Shown: one piece after another, positions 31,969 through 44,742 of the stretch
Layout of the letters: the number at the start of each line of letters is the position of its first letter
How positions within the stretch are numbered: the first letter of the stretch is position 1
NCBI GenBank assembly: GCA_030374765.1
Contig: JARGXX010000007.1
Location: forward strand, 248,001-312,000
Reading direction: 5' to 3'
DNA length: 64,000 bases
Source: Agarophyton chilense
Taxonomy: Eukaryota > Rhodophyta > Florideophyceae > Gracilariales > Gracilariaceae
Notes under the pieces: model-generated
What the model saw: only the letters and a program-made list of their open reading frames with translations
What the model was told of the DNA's origin: nothing
Database searches by the model: none
Translations under genes and position numbers: made by a program

Positions 31969-33938
31969 TGAAGACCGCTTGTGTCCTCTCTGAGGTTGTT
32001 TTCCGTTTAACGGGTTTTCTCCGGTCTCACCGGTCTGCTTTCTATTCTTCCGTCGAGACGGTGTGGCCAATGCGAAGGAAACCGCCTAGCATGGAGCCTC
32101 CTGCAACACGCAGTCGTTCCCGCCAAAGCGGTGATGCCAGGGGCACTGATGTTCCACAGGCCCTGGCTCCAACACCGGATTCCCGGGAGATACCGGTCAC
32201 CGGCACTGAAGACCCGCAGCCCGATTCCAGGTTAACGACCGTCGCAACGGTGGTTTCTCCGCCTCCGCGGTTGGTCGACCAAGCGCGGGTTGTACGCTTG
32301 GAAGAGCAGCTCCGCTCCCTGCGGGCTGCTCACAATACCCTCTCGAGGGAGTTCACCTCTTTACGAGGAAGCCTCGCTAACCCCCCTCCAAGTGAGTTAG
32401 CCGAGGATATCCGCGTATTGCGGTCGGACGTCAATACACAACTCGAGTGTTTTAGCGCTCCGTCTTCCTTCGCAGAATGTATGGCGAATCGCTTCGAGCG
32501 TCTCCGAAGCCGACTTGAGTCGGTCGAGAGGACGTTAACCTAGCCCGCGAACGCGGCTAGACCGGTTGTCTCTAATCGAGAGACCCAGTCGCGGAACCGG
32601 AAGAGCCGGAAGAACCGGGATTCTAACTGTAAGCACTGACACCCGTCCGATTCATCATCTGAGTCGGTCGGTAAACCGAGTGACTCGGAGAGTTCCGATT
32701 CGTCGGTGAGCGATGACCCACAGGATCGTTATGGGCGCTCTTCCCGCTCAAAGCGGTCCTCTGCCACCTACGGGGCCATCCGGTCGCGCCCCAATGGTCA
32801 GCGACATCCGGGCCTCAAACCCTTGAAGCCCGCCAACCCTCTGTACAGGACACTCCTGTCTTACCGGTATTACCGGCTAGAAGATTCCTCTTTAGGTCGG
32901 ACACCGCGTGACACGGGTAAAGTGAAAGACTGCATCAAGCGGATGCAGCCTTCACTTCGTAACCAGTCGTTTACTGGGGATGATCCAATTCTGGTTTTGG
33001 ATTTCCTACACCGCTTTGTAGCGGAAGCCGATATACTCGGAATGAACGAAGGACAAGCCTACGTGGCGCTACCCTACTTTCTACGGGGTGTCGCTGAGGA
33101 TCAGTTTTTGTCGGTCCGGGGCTCGTCGCGAGCCTCCGAAGGAGGTGTGACCTGCTGGCCCGAGGCCGTGCAGTACCTCCTGCGTTCCTACACAACCAAC
33201 TCCGCGATACAAGCGGCGATACTCGCTTTGCGAGACACTCGACAACGCTCCGGCGAGCTCGAGACCGATTACTCGGTACGCCTGAATAAGGCTTTCCACC
33301 GTTGTGGTAATGTATACCCCGCTGGGGAACGCTGTACGATGTTCATTGATGGCTTGGATCCAGCCATCAAGACTCTTGTCGCCCGTTACAGGGAACAAGA
33401 GCCGAAGGTGACCTACCCTGAACTCGTACAGTTTGCCCGCGCAGAGGGAGATGCACTACGTGCACGCAATCCGGGAACCCGGTCGAAGGCCTCTAAGGCA
33501 TTGCTGCTTGAGTCGGACTCTTCTTCACCGTCATTTGCGACGGGTGGCATCCCCAAACAGGGTTATGACAAAATGAGTGTCATCCATCACGATGGTTTAT
33601 CTATTCCGACAACGGAATTACCGTCTACGACGGATGGCTCGGTTGACTCAACCGCAAGGGACACGGAGAACTGGCAGGTATTTTATCTTAATGACCGCCG
33701 CACTCCGGCCCCCCGTATGCCGTACTCGAACGGAATGACACGAAGTCAGCGCCTTGGATGGGTTGGAAACCGGGAACCCGGAAGATACACCGATGCTCGG
33801 AATGCCGTACCGCGAAACGCGGGAGTGACGTTGGTGTGCCACTTGTGCTACGAGCGCGGGCACACCTCCCCGCAATGCCTTTTATCGCTACGCGATATGG
33901 CGCGAGTGGTGGATAATTACGAAGCCCTCTCCCCGTAG
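31968..33938 (+). pseudogene. gag region of element A
   Basis: The N-terminal part (to about 32543) is charged with a coiled-coil-like stretch. The central capsid-like part lies within 32706-33938, and near the end is a CCHC zinc knuckle (CHLCYERGHTSPQC, about 33839-33880). It corresponds closely to gag of element C. It is a structural protein of the element's particle. A few breaks are present. Confidence 0.8.
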
Positions 33939-34216
33939 GAGAAGGGCTCCGTGCCACTCACGTCATATCTCCGCGCGAAGACGGACTTCCCCAACACATT
34001 GGCTCACACTCCGAATTTTCGGTACAAACCGGCTCAGCCGGCACGCGCCGCACCAGCGCCAAACCACGCTGGTGGATCTTAACCCGCTCCTGCGGTAGCT
34101 ACCGTGCAACGGAATCATGCACTTGTTGCCGAGGAAGTCGGGCTTTCGTCCGACCAGGACCCTGTACAGGGAAAAGAATAGAGGGAGTCTCCCCTTCGAG
34201 AGAGGCGTCCTCAGAG

Positions 34217-36853
34217 TTGAGGCTGACGACGCCCGAGGCGTCCCCGTCTCGCTCCCCGGTCAAAATCCTCTCAAGGAAACAGGCCGTCTCAGACGTGGAG
34301 TCTGAACACTTTGGTGTTTTACGTCGATCGTGGAAACGGGTACATCACAACCGGTTCCCGGAAAGAGTCATGGTCATGGCGAAGCGAAACTTTAAAGTTT
34401 ACGCTGACCTAGGCCTTACTACCAAGTTCATGGTCCGTTTTCTCACTGTGTTGGATAGAGGTACAGAACCGAACTTCGTCGTGGAATCTATCCTACCACC
34501 TGCTTTGCAGTCGCAAATCCGCCGTGGCGTAGCATTAGACGCCGCTGACGCTGGTATCAACCCGTTAGAAACGGTTGGAGTGATCGATTTGGTGGTACGC
34601 TTAGGACCCTGCGTCGTGAAGCTGCACTTTATTATCTGTCAGTCACTCCCCGCCCCTCTCATCTTGGGTTGTGATTTTTGCGACCGTTTCGTCGAAGCGA
34701 TTGTACCCCGCTTAAAGCGTGTGGAATTGGACGATGGATCCTCTGTTCCCATCGTCCGCCGTCCGCTGAAGCGTGCATCGAAGAAGCATGTTCCTCTTCC
34801 TGCTGCACAGGAGTTCCCCGCCGCTTTTCGCGAGTCTACAAAGCTTCGTGTCGACGAGTCGATTTGCATTCCGCCAAAGTCCCACTCTTGGGTGCGTGTC
34901 AGTTCTCGTCAGCACGGGACTCGAATCGTTCGACCGATACCATCACTGTCGAACAGGCATCAACTCGCTTTCGCGGATGGAATGGTTCACATTGAGCCCG
35001 ACAAGTCGTTTTGTGTATGTGTTTCCAACTTTGGAGAGAAACACCAGTATCTGGTTAGGAACCAAGTCAATGGAAGAGTTGCTCTTCACCCCATGTCTAT
35101 CTTTACCCTTCAAGGGGATCGTACCGGTTCAACCAGAATGGGTCACTCTGAGGAGGGGGATAATCTTGTCGGAGGTCCCCAGTCTACGCTGAACTTATCC
35201 ACACTGCCGTGTGTGTCGCCACCAGCAGTACTGGTTAAGTTATCCAATGGTTCTTGGATTGTTTTCATCGAATACCGTCGGTTCTGCACGACTGACGTCG
35301 GAAAGATACCACCTGAGTTGGTGAATTCCAAAGCCCAGCCATTGCTGGATGGGCTATCGAATTGTTTGGATCATGAGAGTTGCTGGAACTCGTGGCTTTC
35401 AGTAATTCCTTCCGCTGTTCAGCGTTCGATGGCCTGCATACGCCCAAGGCGCAGAGGAGGGCCATTTAACAGAACTCTGGATGCTTCAGCCCCTCGCAAC
35501 AAGGATGGTTCTCAGAATCCCTCGCATATTGCGAAACTTTGCGTTTCTACGGTAAAGCTAATCTATCCCATCCAGATGGTTGCTTTACCCGCCAATAAGC
35601 GATTCCCACTCTACAACCCACCCGTGGGACTCTCTGATATACCGATTCAATCGGACGCTGGCCTGAATGGCCTTTCTTCTCTCACGCCACTGCGCGGTGT
35701 CTATCCCCGCCCGTTGGGCGTTTCTACCACTCTCTATGCCGCTCCGTCTAAGGAGGGGGAGGGGACCCGCTCAATCGCGGAAGCATCGCCGTCGCAACGG
35801 AAGTTTAACCGGACACCCCGGGCAAGGCCCCCGAGCGGGCAACCGGCATCGTCGCCGGACGCCAATCCGCTCCCGCAGGACGCGGCGGTCAACCCGACCG
35901 CCACGCAACCACGCAAGGGGGACCAAGGCGCTCGAAGACCCGAAGCCGGGAAGCGAGACCCTACGGACGCTCCGCATCGCGTGGAAGCAACTGAGGGCTC
36001 CCTGCACATTCGCGGTCGCACACCAAGCGTTTCGGTCGATACCAGTACTCCGGCGGGCGCTGCGCAAGCAGGTCTAGCGAGCTTTTCTGTTGAGAACGGT
36101 ACGAACCCCATGGGGGAAAAGGGGCGCGACGAGAAGTCGAAAACCGCCTCCCTTGCGGAACAATCGGAGCCAACCGTCCGCGACGGTCCGACCACTCGTC
36201 CTCAAGGTCACGTGACCCGGGCGGGAGATCGGACCAATGGGCACCCGGCATCCCGGTCATTGGCTGACAGCCACCCCGCGGAGGCGGATCACCGGGACGG
36301 TGAACCACTCACCGCCCACGGGGCACCGCACGGCGGAAACTGCCCACCAATGGGAATGCCGCATGCCGCAAATCAAGTGGAGGCCTTCGGCGAACCGTCA
36401 CCAAGACGGAAGGACCCCCGCAAACTCGCGGTAAGAGCGGACTTTAGGGAAGCCCCTACCGCCCAGCGGAAACACAACCCGGCCGCGCCGGAAACTTCCG
36501 CGAAGCGGTACGGCAGCCCCGGCAACCCGGCAACAACCGCAGAGCGGAATGACCAACCGGGTGACCTGGAACAGGCGACGACGAGCCCAGCACCACGCGG
36601 CGCTGAGGCTCGGGTCACCACCACCCGGCAAGGCCGGCAAGTTTACGTGCAGGAGTACGTCCTCGACCGAATCGTCGGACATAGCTACGATGAGCACGGG
36701 GTGCTCCAGTACCGGACCCGCTGGTTCGGATACGGGCCGGAGTGGGACACCCCGAAGCCCATCGAGCACCTCCCGCGCTCCGCGGTAATGCGATACCACC
36801 GCCTTGCGGGGACCGCACTCCCAGCCACGCTGGTAAACGCCCAAGAGGGATAA
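34217..36853 (+). pseudogene. Protease-to-chromodomain frame of element A
   Basis: A long frame of about 878 codons. The first 250 residues match the aspartic-protease region of element C (ILGCDFCDRFVEA and neighbours). A middle part holds only slight traces of polymerase sequence. Then comes a long Pro/Arg/Gly-rich stretch, and the last 80 residues are a chromodomain (EYVLDRIVGHSYDE, LQYRTRWFGYGPEWD). In chromoviruses this domain sits at the end of integrase and guides insertion to chromatin. Here the integrase itself is lacking. Confidence 0.75.
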
Positions 36854-37186
36854 ACCGTGAACACGAAATGGAATGGCTGATGGCGCCACGCGCCATCTCC
36901 GTCCATGCCCCAACGCGGGGAAGGAAGCAACCGCTCACGCTATCCCAACGTCGTTGGTGGTCGTGCCAGTTACCTGGTCCGCACGCGAAGCGCCCACCGT
37001 TAAACACGGAACTCCCAGCTAGGCTGGTTCCCTGCAACGCCGGAACCCCGGTAGAAGGCTGGTACCCCGGAAAGAAAGAAGCGGACTTGGGAAAGGGCGT
37101 CGGAAAAGCGACCCTCTTCTTTTTATTTCTCACTACTGGCAAGGGCGCCCTAGTGGCGCCGCCCTACATTCTACCGGAAGCTCCGG

Positions 37187-39183
37187 TCATTCCTCCGCAC
37201 GAGGTGGACCCCCGCCCAGGAGGTTGGCTAAGGCATCCCGCATGGCGGCCACATCACCCGAGATATCGGAAGGGCGAAGCCCCACCTCCCGAAGGAAGCG
37301 CGCGATGACCTCGCTCCGCTCCGCGCCAGCGGCAGTTGCGGGCGGGCCCGCCACCGATGGAGTCGGATAGGAATCCGTTCGCACTGCATCAGTAGCCCCG
37401 GATGGAGCCGCACTACCTTATTCAACGGACTCCTTACTGGCCTCGCCGGACTCGTCATCCTCCATCGGAGCATAACCCGGATCCTCCGGTTCGTTGTCGA
37501 CCATCGGGTCACCATCCGCATAGCCGCGGTAATAGTCGCTCGAGTCGACGTACCCTCGCGGGTGGTCGGCCGGGACTTCACGCGGCGCATGCCGGTTGGA
37601 TTCCGCTTCCTCGCGGCTGGTCTCGTGGTACTCCCAGGAGTCGAAGTAGATGAAATCCCCCGCTAGCTCGGTATTCCTCGCGAATCCAGGGCCAGACCCG
37701 CGACGCGGTTGAATGCGTTGGGAGTTCTCCAGCGGGATCTCATCCCACTGGACCCCCTCCACAATGTCGAGGAGGCCCAGCATCTCTTCTTCGTTCGCCT
37801 CGCCCCCGAGGGGGATGCGCATGTCCAAACGGCGGATCGCAGCCCGCACACGCGGTGGCACGTACCACAATCGGTATTGGTCGTACGCCTCAGCGAGGAT
37901 AAAGCCGCAGTGCGGACGGCTCATTCGCTAACCACGACGGACCACCACCCCGACTGGGGATCGTTCAAGAACGACGACCCTATATAGGTGAAGACTGGGG
38001 GCAGCTCAATGAAGCAACCCCAGCACGCCTCCAAGGAGGACCACCAGTCTGGGAGACTGACGTACCGACCACGTTGGTGAGCAGGCGCGATGCGCTCAAT
38101 CTCCGTGTTCTGGTACCGTACGAAATACCCTGTCCGGGCCCGCCAACGCCGCTCATCGCGGATGAAGTTCTGAAGGAAGTTCGAGCGCGACTGTCGCGGT
38201 TGGTAGCGGAACTCTGCCCAAAGAATCGGTCGTACCCAGCAAAGGGCTTCTTGCCGAGCGATCGGTGTGCCCCTCCAAGCGAGGGTTTCCAATCCGTTAA
38301 GACGGTCACAGTACGACATTTCCCCGCGAGTGCGGTAAAGGTGGACGTCGAATTCGACCTCTGGCGGTATCGGGAACACGAAAGGCGCCCGATGGGGCCT
38401 GAGATAAGCGATCCGCACAAGCGCGGCCTGAGCCTCCGCAGAAGATTCACCGCGTCGGTGGAGTATGTGGTGTACCGGGATGGCGATACGATTACGCCAA
38501 TCCCAGGACATGGTCACCACGCCGGGCAGGTCGCCCGAGAGCATCTCCGAATTATCGGTGTAGGAGTGGATCAAATCCTCGTCGCGGACAGCCAATGGGT
38601 GAAACCAAGGCGCATACCGCAACATTGCGGAGCCATTCATAGTTCTCGGATTTGCACCCACAAGGGCGTTGTAGATCGGCCACTGCGGTGGGTCCGCCTG
38701 TCTGCGAAAGCGGGCGCCAATACGGCGGTCTTCGTACGCGAGGTTGGTAACATCCCCAGGGTGGGGCGCGGACCGGAAGCCGGTGGAACCGCCAAGGGCG
38801 GGAGTCGCGGATGTGTTATGACGGTCGGGGTTGGACATTGTGCGTGTTGGTGTGCTGTGGTTGGAATCGGATGCAAAGAGCTTGCGTGGGATCCTTGCTG
38901 AAGGAGTGTTGGTTTCCGGAGACCCGGTGTCGGACGCGCTCTTATCATGACGAGCTGCCATGCCGACTTCCTCTTCGAGGTGTTCGCCCTGTCTTAAGGG
39001 GGCGGATATGAAGAGCAACGTCCTCCAGGGAGGTTTTTGGGGACTTAAGTTTTTTCCGGAGCCTCCGGCGTGCAACCTCGTTATGAGTAGGAGTAATCCG
39101 TTTTCAAGGCGATGGCCGGAACGCCGGTGATGCACCGGGCGAGACCGGGTGCCATACACGTGGCCGCAGCGCCCGCGCGACAC
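37187..39183 (-). pseudogene. Reverse-strand accessory frame of element A
   Basis: Reading opposite to gag and pol, between the chromodomain and the 3' LTR. The central part shares patterned blocks with those of elements C and D2 (AEFRYQPRQSRSNF; YQNTEIERI; GRYVSLPDWWSSLEACWG). The end carries the FLREVGL...GDVAAMRDAL motif. The function is unknown and no catalytic motif was recognised. It is spread over a few frames in this copy. A convergent arrangement implies transcription antisense to the main RNA. Confidence 0.7.
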
Positions 39184-39873
39184 GTGGCCGCCAGATTGGC
39201 CCCTTTGTTAGACGGACATTTAGCTATTTAGGATAGACTTTATTTGTTCTATTCTACGGTTACTACAGTACTTAGGCCGCCGGTCTCGCGGCCGCCGGTC
39301 CAGTAAAGTCTCCCCAACAAGGGTGATCTTGGTCTTCTAGATCTTGGATCTGGGTCGAATCGCCTGCGCGGATATACAACTCCTTACGGAGGGGTTTCCC
39401 GTGGTGCACAGCTTCCAAAGCCCCTTGGACGTTCAAGCAGCCTTCGCGTGTTGGGTATCTATTCCCACTTTCGTGGTTCCGCCCGTGTATACGGTTTGCT
39501 ACACCCGGCAGTGCCGGCTATTCCCGAGTCTCCTCTTGCGACTCGTGGTCAACCTCGCCCTCTTGCCTCCGTTCCCATTTTCCTTCCCTTTTCCTCCCCT
39601 TCATTGGGCAATTCCCGCTCTTGCGGCTCGCACTGACACCTGTCGTGCTCGCCACTCTCGTGGGTTTTGCCTCCTCAGAGGATACGCAAGCACCGCTTCG
39701 GCGGATATTCTCGGCTTCTTTCAGCTTCCCTGCGCCCGTCGCGACGGTTCGGCTCCGGCTTACACCCGGCATTGCGCGCCGATCCCTGGGAGGGCTCTAC
39801 CGCGCCGGTTACCTCGTGAGAGGAAGATCCGGACGTCTTCGTAGGTTTTCCCTCTTGGGGGCATTGTCCTACA
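39009..39873 (+). repeat. 3' LTR of element A
   Basis: An 865-bp copy of the 5' LTR, preceded by a purine-rich stretch (AAGGGGGCGGATA) that serves as polypurine tract, and followed by the second GGTAG. Confidence 0.9.
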
Positions 39874-40045
39874 GGTAGCTATGACAGAGATCCGCGGCTG
39901 CAGCCGTGACCGAAGCAGGAAAGTGTACTGTAGGACAACGCTTGGAGCGAAGACATCACGAAGATGTTTGGGATCTTCCTCTCTTGAGAGACACGCTTCA
40001 GGCGGAGGAGACGCGTCCCAGCGGAGCACAGAAACAGAGCCACTC
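39874..40045 (-). repeat. Strip of older LTR-like DNA between elements A and C
   Basis: About 170 bp separates the two insertions. Part of it (about 39929-40000) resembles the start of the element C LTR (TGTAGGACAACGC, ACGAAGATGT, CTTCCTCT), so it is probably an older, diverged LTR in the same orientation. It ends with CACTC, one copy of the element C target duplication. The region shows that A and C entered earlier retroelement DNA. Confidence 0.5.
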
Positions 40046-40967
40046 TGTAGTCCAACGCCGAGGGCGGCGGAAACACACGAAGATGTCCGAGTCTTCCTCC
40101 AAGGAGCGTAGCACGGCGACGGAGCCTCTCCGGAGTGAACACGACTAAGTCGGGGTGTAAGGCCGAGGTTCACCGGCACGCCAAGTGGGGAGAGTGCGGG
40201 ATGCTAGAAGGGAGCAGACCGGGTATGAGCTGTATTCCACGGGAGTGGGCAAGTCTCGAGATCGAGTAATGCACCCACAGGAGTGGCAGTAAACACGGTA
40301 AGCCGGCGCGCGGCACACGCGCGAGCGGCACAAATAACCAACCACAAAGCAAAAGCGGGAGCTACCACGAGAGTGGGTAAGCGATAAAGGAGGGACCACC
40401 CAGTGGGGGCGATCGGGGGCATGGGCCACGAGAGCCAAAAGAAATGTGTAGCAAACCCAATACTGGGGCGAGAACACGGCAGTGCTATGAAAGACATACC
40501 CGCTAACAGCGGTGAGTGTCCTGTTGACGCAGGGTGGATAAGTCTACCGTTAGTAACGCGGCTTCACCTCCGTAGAGTGTGGAAGACTCGCGAAAGCGGA
40601 AAAAGACTTAGAGCCAAGAACCCTGGTTGGGGAGGTTTACTGAGTGTCAGGGCGAGATCGCCCTGGCACTATATAGTGTAGAATACTGTAAAGAGCTCCC
40701 TAACCTAGTGTAATAAAGCTAAATAAATAGAGAAATGTCCAGCTATGCTGTGCCAACCTGTCCTGGGCCACCCGTGGTACATGTGGGTAAGTCACACCCG
40801 AATCGGGGCCACGGCGCACGGCCGCCTGTGCACTTCGCGTACAACGCGTATACACCTGGCTACGCCAGCCCGCTAGTAGCGGTATTACTCATAGATCTCA
40901 CAAGTATCGCCCGAGGCGGAAAAACAACCAAGTCCTGGAAAACGGCCCTCACGAGGGTTGCACTTCA
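40046..40967 (-). repeat. 3' LTR of element C
   Basis: 922 bp, beginning TGTAG and ending CTTCA on the plus strand. The purine-rich tract next to it (AGGAGGGGATA read on the minus strand, about 40968-40978) is the expected polypurine tract. Confidence 0.9.
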
Positions 40968-41374
40968 TATCCCCCTCCTGAGGCGCGAGTACGACATCCG
41001 CCATGGTGGGCGACGCGCCGAGACGAATGCATAAGAGTGCAACCAGCTCGCTGGGATCCACTTCATACGATGCCAAGAAACGCAGTGCGGCAAAACTCCA
41101 GTCTCCTGGCAACAACCGTTCTCAGCGTTCCATCTCAACCGAATCCGCATCCTTGCGTGCCAGTCCTCCGATTCCTCGGCATCGTCTTTCGCTTCGCCGG
41201 TCTCCTCTTCCGGTCATCCGGCCTCTTCGCTCACCGATGAGCAACCAAAACAATTGACCCAACCGTCTCCCTGCGGGGTACTTCTCTGGCTTCCGGTCCG
41301 CTCCGCTTCCGCAAAGCGCGTCATCGGCTGCGCCGCAGATTCCTATCGCGAACGCGGCTGCTGCTCCGTACGGA

Positions 41375-42940
41375 ATGTTCCCCCCGAGAGGGTGGCCGCC
41401 ATACGACATGCTTGTCGGGCGCTATCATGGGCATCATGCGTCCGTTCTCCGGCTTGCGCCGTGGTTCCACCCGGTTGCGGTGTTGAACGAAGCGCTCATA
41501 GCGATGTACACCGATGGAAACGGGATGCTTCCGGGCGATATTCCGGCCGTGGCGACAACTTCGTTGGAATGGCGACGCCACGTTGCGGTTCCGGTCCACG
41601 CTGTGGCGCGCCGGGGTAGTGAAACCTCGGATTCCGCTCATGCGGCCTTCATCCTTCTTGGCCATCAATGGCTTCGCCGGGCTCCTTTCGAATATCCCAT
41701 CCCCGATGGTCTCGGCACCGACATTCGGCTTTACCGCACTCAAGGTGAGATTGGTTACGTCGACCGCCTGGCGGGTTTGGAAACACTCTCGTAGAGGGGC
41801 ATCCCGATAGCATGGCAAGAGGCCATGTGCTGGACGCGACCGATTATCCGGGCAGAATTCCGCTACATGCGTCGACTTGCGCGGGCCGACTTCCTCGCCC
41901 TGATCCGCTTCGAGCGTCGAGCACGATCCCGATTCGGGTATTTGGTCCCATATCAGAACGTGGAGATCGAACGCCTTCGCGTGGCCGTCCGACGGGGTCG
42001 CTATGTCCTCATTCCACCGTGGTGGTCAAACCTCGAGGCCTGCCGGGGCTGTTACATCGAGCTGCCACCAGTCATCACGTATTACGGTTCGTACCTCATC
42101 GAGGATCCCGAGTCCGGACTGTGGTCCGTGGTGATTACCGAATGGGCAGTCCGCGCGGCGGTGTTCATCTTCTGGGAGGTGTATGACCAGTACAGACTGT
42201 GGTTCCTCCCGTTCCGGTTGAGGTCCGCGATTCGCAGCCTGGACCTGAGCATCCCACTTGGTGGAGTAACCAACGCCGAAGAAGTGGCGGGTCTTCTCGA
42301 TTACATCGACCACTTGGACTGGACCACCGTTCCGATTGAACAAAGCGGGCGCACCGTGGGTAGCCGGGGTCAGGATCTGTCACGAGGAAGGCGTACTCCC
42401 TTGGGAGGTGATTTCGTATACTTTGACCCTTGGGAAGGGCACGAAATCTCCGCGGAGGAAGCAAACGAACTCCGGTTTGCACCACGCCATATCCCCGAGG
42501 GGCATCCGATCGGTTTCGTGGACGCAGATGAATATTACCACGTCTACGACGGCGACGATCCAATGGTGGACAATGAACCCGACGACGGGGAAGCGTACGC
42601 TGAGGCGGAGGTCGAGGGATCCGAAGCGGAAGGTCCCTATAACGCGGGGACGCCAGCCACGCCTTACGTGGATTTGGATAACCCCGCGGGGGCTGGGTCG
42701 GAGTACGCTGTAGCAAGACCACCTCCGGTTCCACCGGTGAATCTCCCAAGCGGTGGGGCGTCCGCCCCAGGCGATGCGAGCTCCGCTCCGGCGGGTCAAG
42801 CGGCCGTGATCTCCCAGTTCCTGCGACAGGTAGGGCTGGGGACCAACGCAGCGAGTGGTGATGTTGCCGCGATGCGCGAGGCCTTGATCACCCGCCTCCA
42901 GGGAGGTAACCAACCCGAAGGCGGTGAGCCGAACCCGTGA
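41375..42940 (+). pseudogene. Reverse-strand accessory frame of element C
   Basis: This runs against gag-pol, between the 3' LTR and the chromodomain. Its main open part (41825-42940, 371 residues) carries AEFRYMRRLARADF, YQNVEIERL, GRYVLIPPWWSNLEACRG and ELPPVITYYGSYL, then an acidic stretch, and ends with QFLRQVGL and GDVAAMREAL. These blocks recur in elements A and D2. No known enzymatic motif was recognised. It has about one or two breaks upstream of the long open part. Confidence 0.75.
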
Positions 42941-43119
42941 CGGGGCACGCGATCCCGATGGGGATTTTTCCCTTGTGACTTAGAGTAGTATCCCGAGTGC
43001 TCGGTATTCCATCGATAGCTTCGAATAAAAACCAAGTGACTTGTGTAACCCAAAACCTTCCCTCACTAGCCTGTTCTCAAGCAAACTTACTTCTCTTTTC
43101 TCTTCCACCGAGGTGGGTG

Positions 43120-44586
43120 CTATCCCACCTGGGCTTTCACAACCGATGCCGGGATTCCCGTCCGCATTCTGCGGTGATATGACACCACCTTCGAACGTGG
43201 GAGATGTTCCATCGGCTCATCCGAATCCCATTCGGGCCCTAAACCGTACCAACGGAGGAGGTATTGAATATAACCATCCGGATGGTATGAGTACTCCACT
43301 ATGTGGTCGACCACGAACTCCTTCTCGTAGACTTCCCGCCTTTGCGGTGTACGCGTCACCGGACCAAAGCGGTGTACGTCCGCAGGTGCGTGTGGGCTAC
43401 TGTGCCCCTCCCCCGAGGGGTCCATGGGTTGGCGTTGCCTTTCCATGCCCTGGGTAGGGGAACGAACCGGGTTCCGGGTTGCCTTGGCCGCTTGGCGGGT
43501 TGCTTCCGCCAAGGCGTCATGACGAAGAGCGTCTGTTCGACGGCTTCGGCCGGAGGCCTTCCCGTGGGGCAATTCTCCCAGTTTTTGGGTCGAAATGCTT
43601 TCCGAAAGTTCTCGCGCAGAGGCCACCCTTCGGGGGAACGCGGACTCATCCAAAGGCTGGGTTTCGCGGTCGCGTTCCGCGAGTCGTCGGGGTGAAATCC
43701 GTCGCGACGGTGCTGGACTTAACGCGGGAGGCGGTTTCATCACGGGGCGTCGTGCCTTGCCGGGTGAGCCGCCTTGGGCGTTGATTGGCGTATTTCCCGA
43801 GCCGGGTGTCGTCTGGTCACGTGACACGTCCGGCTGATGGCTGGGAGTACTCCGCGCCGTGCTGCGTTCCGCCTCCTCACGTGAGGGCGTGTGCAACGGC
43901 GCTGCCGGTATGTCTGCTCGCTTGGGCGACAAAGTACCCCGACGGGCGTGCAACTCCGGGTCAATCGTGCCTTCCTCACCAACGAGCGGCGAAGTGCGCG
44001 GCGAGGAACCCCTGCGGGGAGCGAGTTCGTCCTCAACTATCCCTTTCGAGGGTTCAACTTCACTTGGCGACGAGGTGCTTCCGTCCTTGACGGGCACATT
44101 CTCCGGGGTGACCGGTGCGCCTTCGACAACGCTGTCGGGGTCAACCAAGACACTCGGAGTGCGTCCGCCACTGCGCGCTGGTTCTGAACCAGCGTCAAGC
44201 GTGATGGGTGTGAATCTCCCGTCTGCTACGGTGTGCTTGCCCGGCTTAGCCGGTGTGTCCTGCCGTACAGTACGAGGGACCACTTCCGATCGATTCGGCC
44301 TAGAGGGGCCTGCGAGGGCGTGCTCTAAGTTTTCCAGCGTAGCTGGTGTCGACGAACCGTGACCCACGGGCTGCGGGTCAACGCTCGACGGCATAGCCGG
44401 TCCAGTATCGCGAGGGCGAACAGCATTTTGCGACGATTTCGGTTTCGCTTCGGCGAGAGTTCTTCCACTACGTGGTGCGTCCTGTCGAGTAGAGTCCCCG
44501 TGGGGAGTGCGATCAGACGCAGATGCGGTGGCGCTTCCCATAGAGGGTTCAGCAACGGCTGTAGCGCGCAAATGCGGAGAGGGCAC
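43120..44586 (-). pseudogene. Chromodomain-bearing C-terminal pol region of element C
   Basis: A Ser/Pro/Arg/Glu-rich stretch of several hundred residues is followed by a chromodomain (EFVVDHIVEYSYHPDG, LLRWYGLGPEWDSDEP) in the last 80. It is the tail of the integrase polyprotein and probably binds modified histones at target sites. Confidence 0.8.
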
Positions 44587-44742
44587 GTCGGTAGACGGGA
44601 CGTCCGGATCACCGTTGTTCTTGCTGGTGTGTCCAGGAGTCCGTGCACCACGGTTGTCATGACGCGACGAAGCGGTTTCCGTCTCTTGACGAGAGTTATG
44701 AGCCTCCTCCCCCTCCTGAGACGGAGCGGCATGGGGAGTGGT

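Larger units (their letters stand above)
31083..39873 (+). mobile_element. Chromovirus element A (Ty3/Gypsy, non-autonomous form)
   Basis: A complete insertion: LTRs at both ends (TG...CA), a primer-binding site, gag, an aspartic-protease region running into a chromodomain, a reverse-strand accessory frame, and a 5-bp target duplication GGTAG on both sides. The two LTRs (864 and 865 bp) differ at only about a dozen sites by eye, so the insertion is young. Most of the reverse transcriptase, RNase H and integrase region is absent, so it could move only with help from a relative. It looks broken, with a handful of breaks besides the missing pol. Confidence 0.9.

Noticed and set aside
36373-36913. 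Minus-strand open frames opposite the chromodomain of element A
   Set aside because: These are shadows of a GC-rich coding strand; the plus-strand frame carries the chromodomain motifs.
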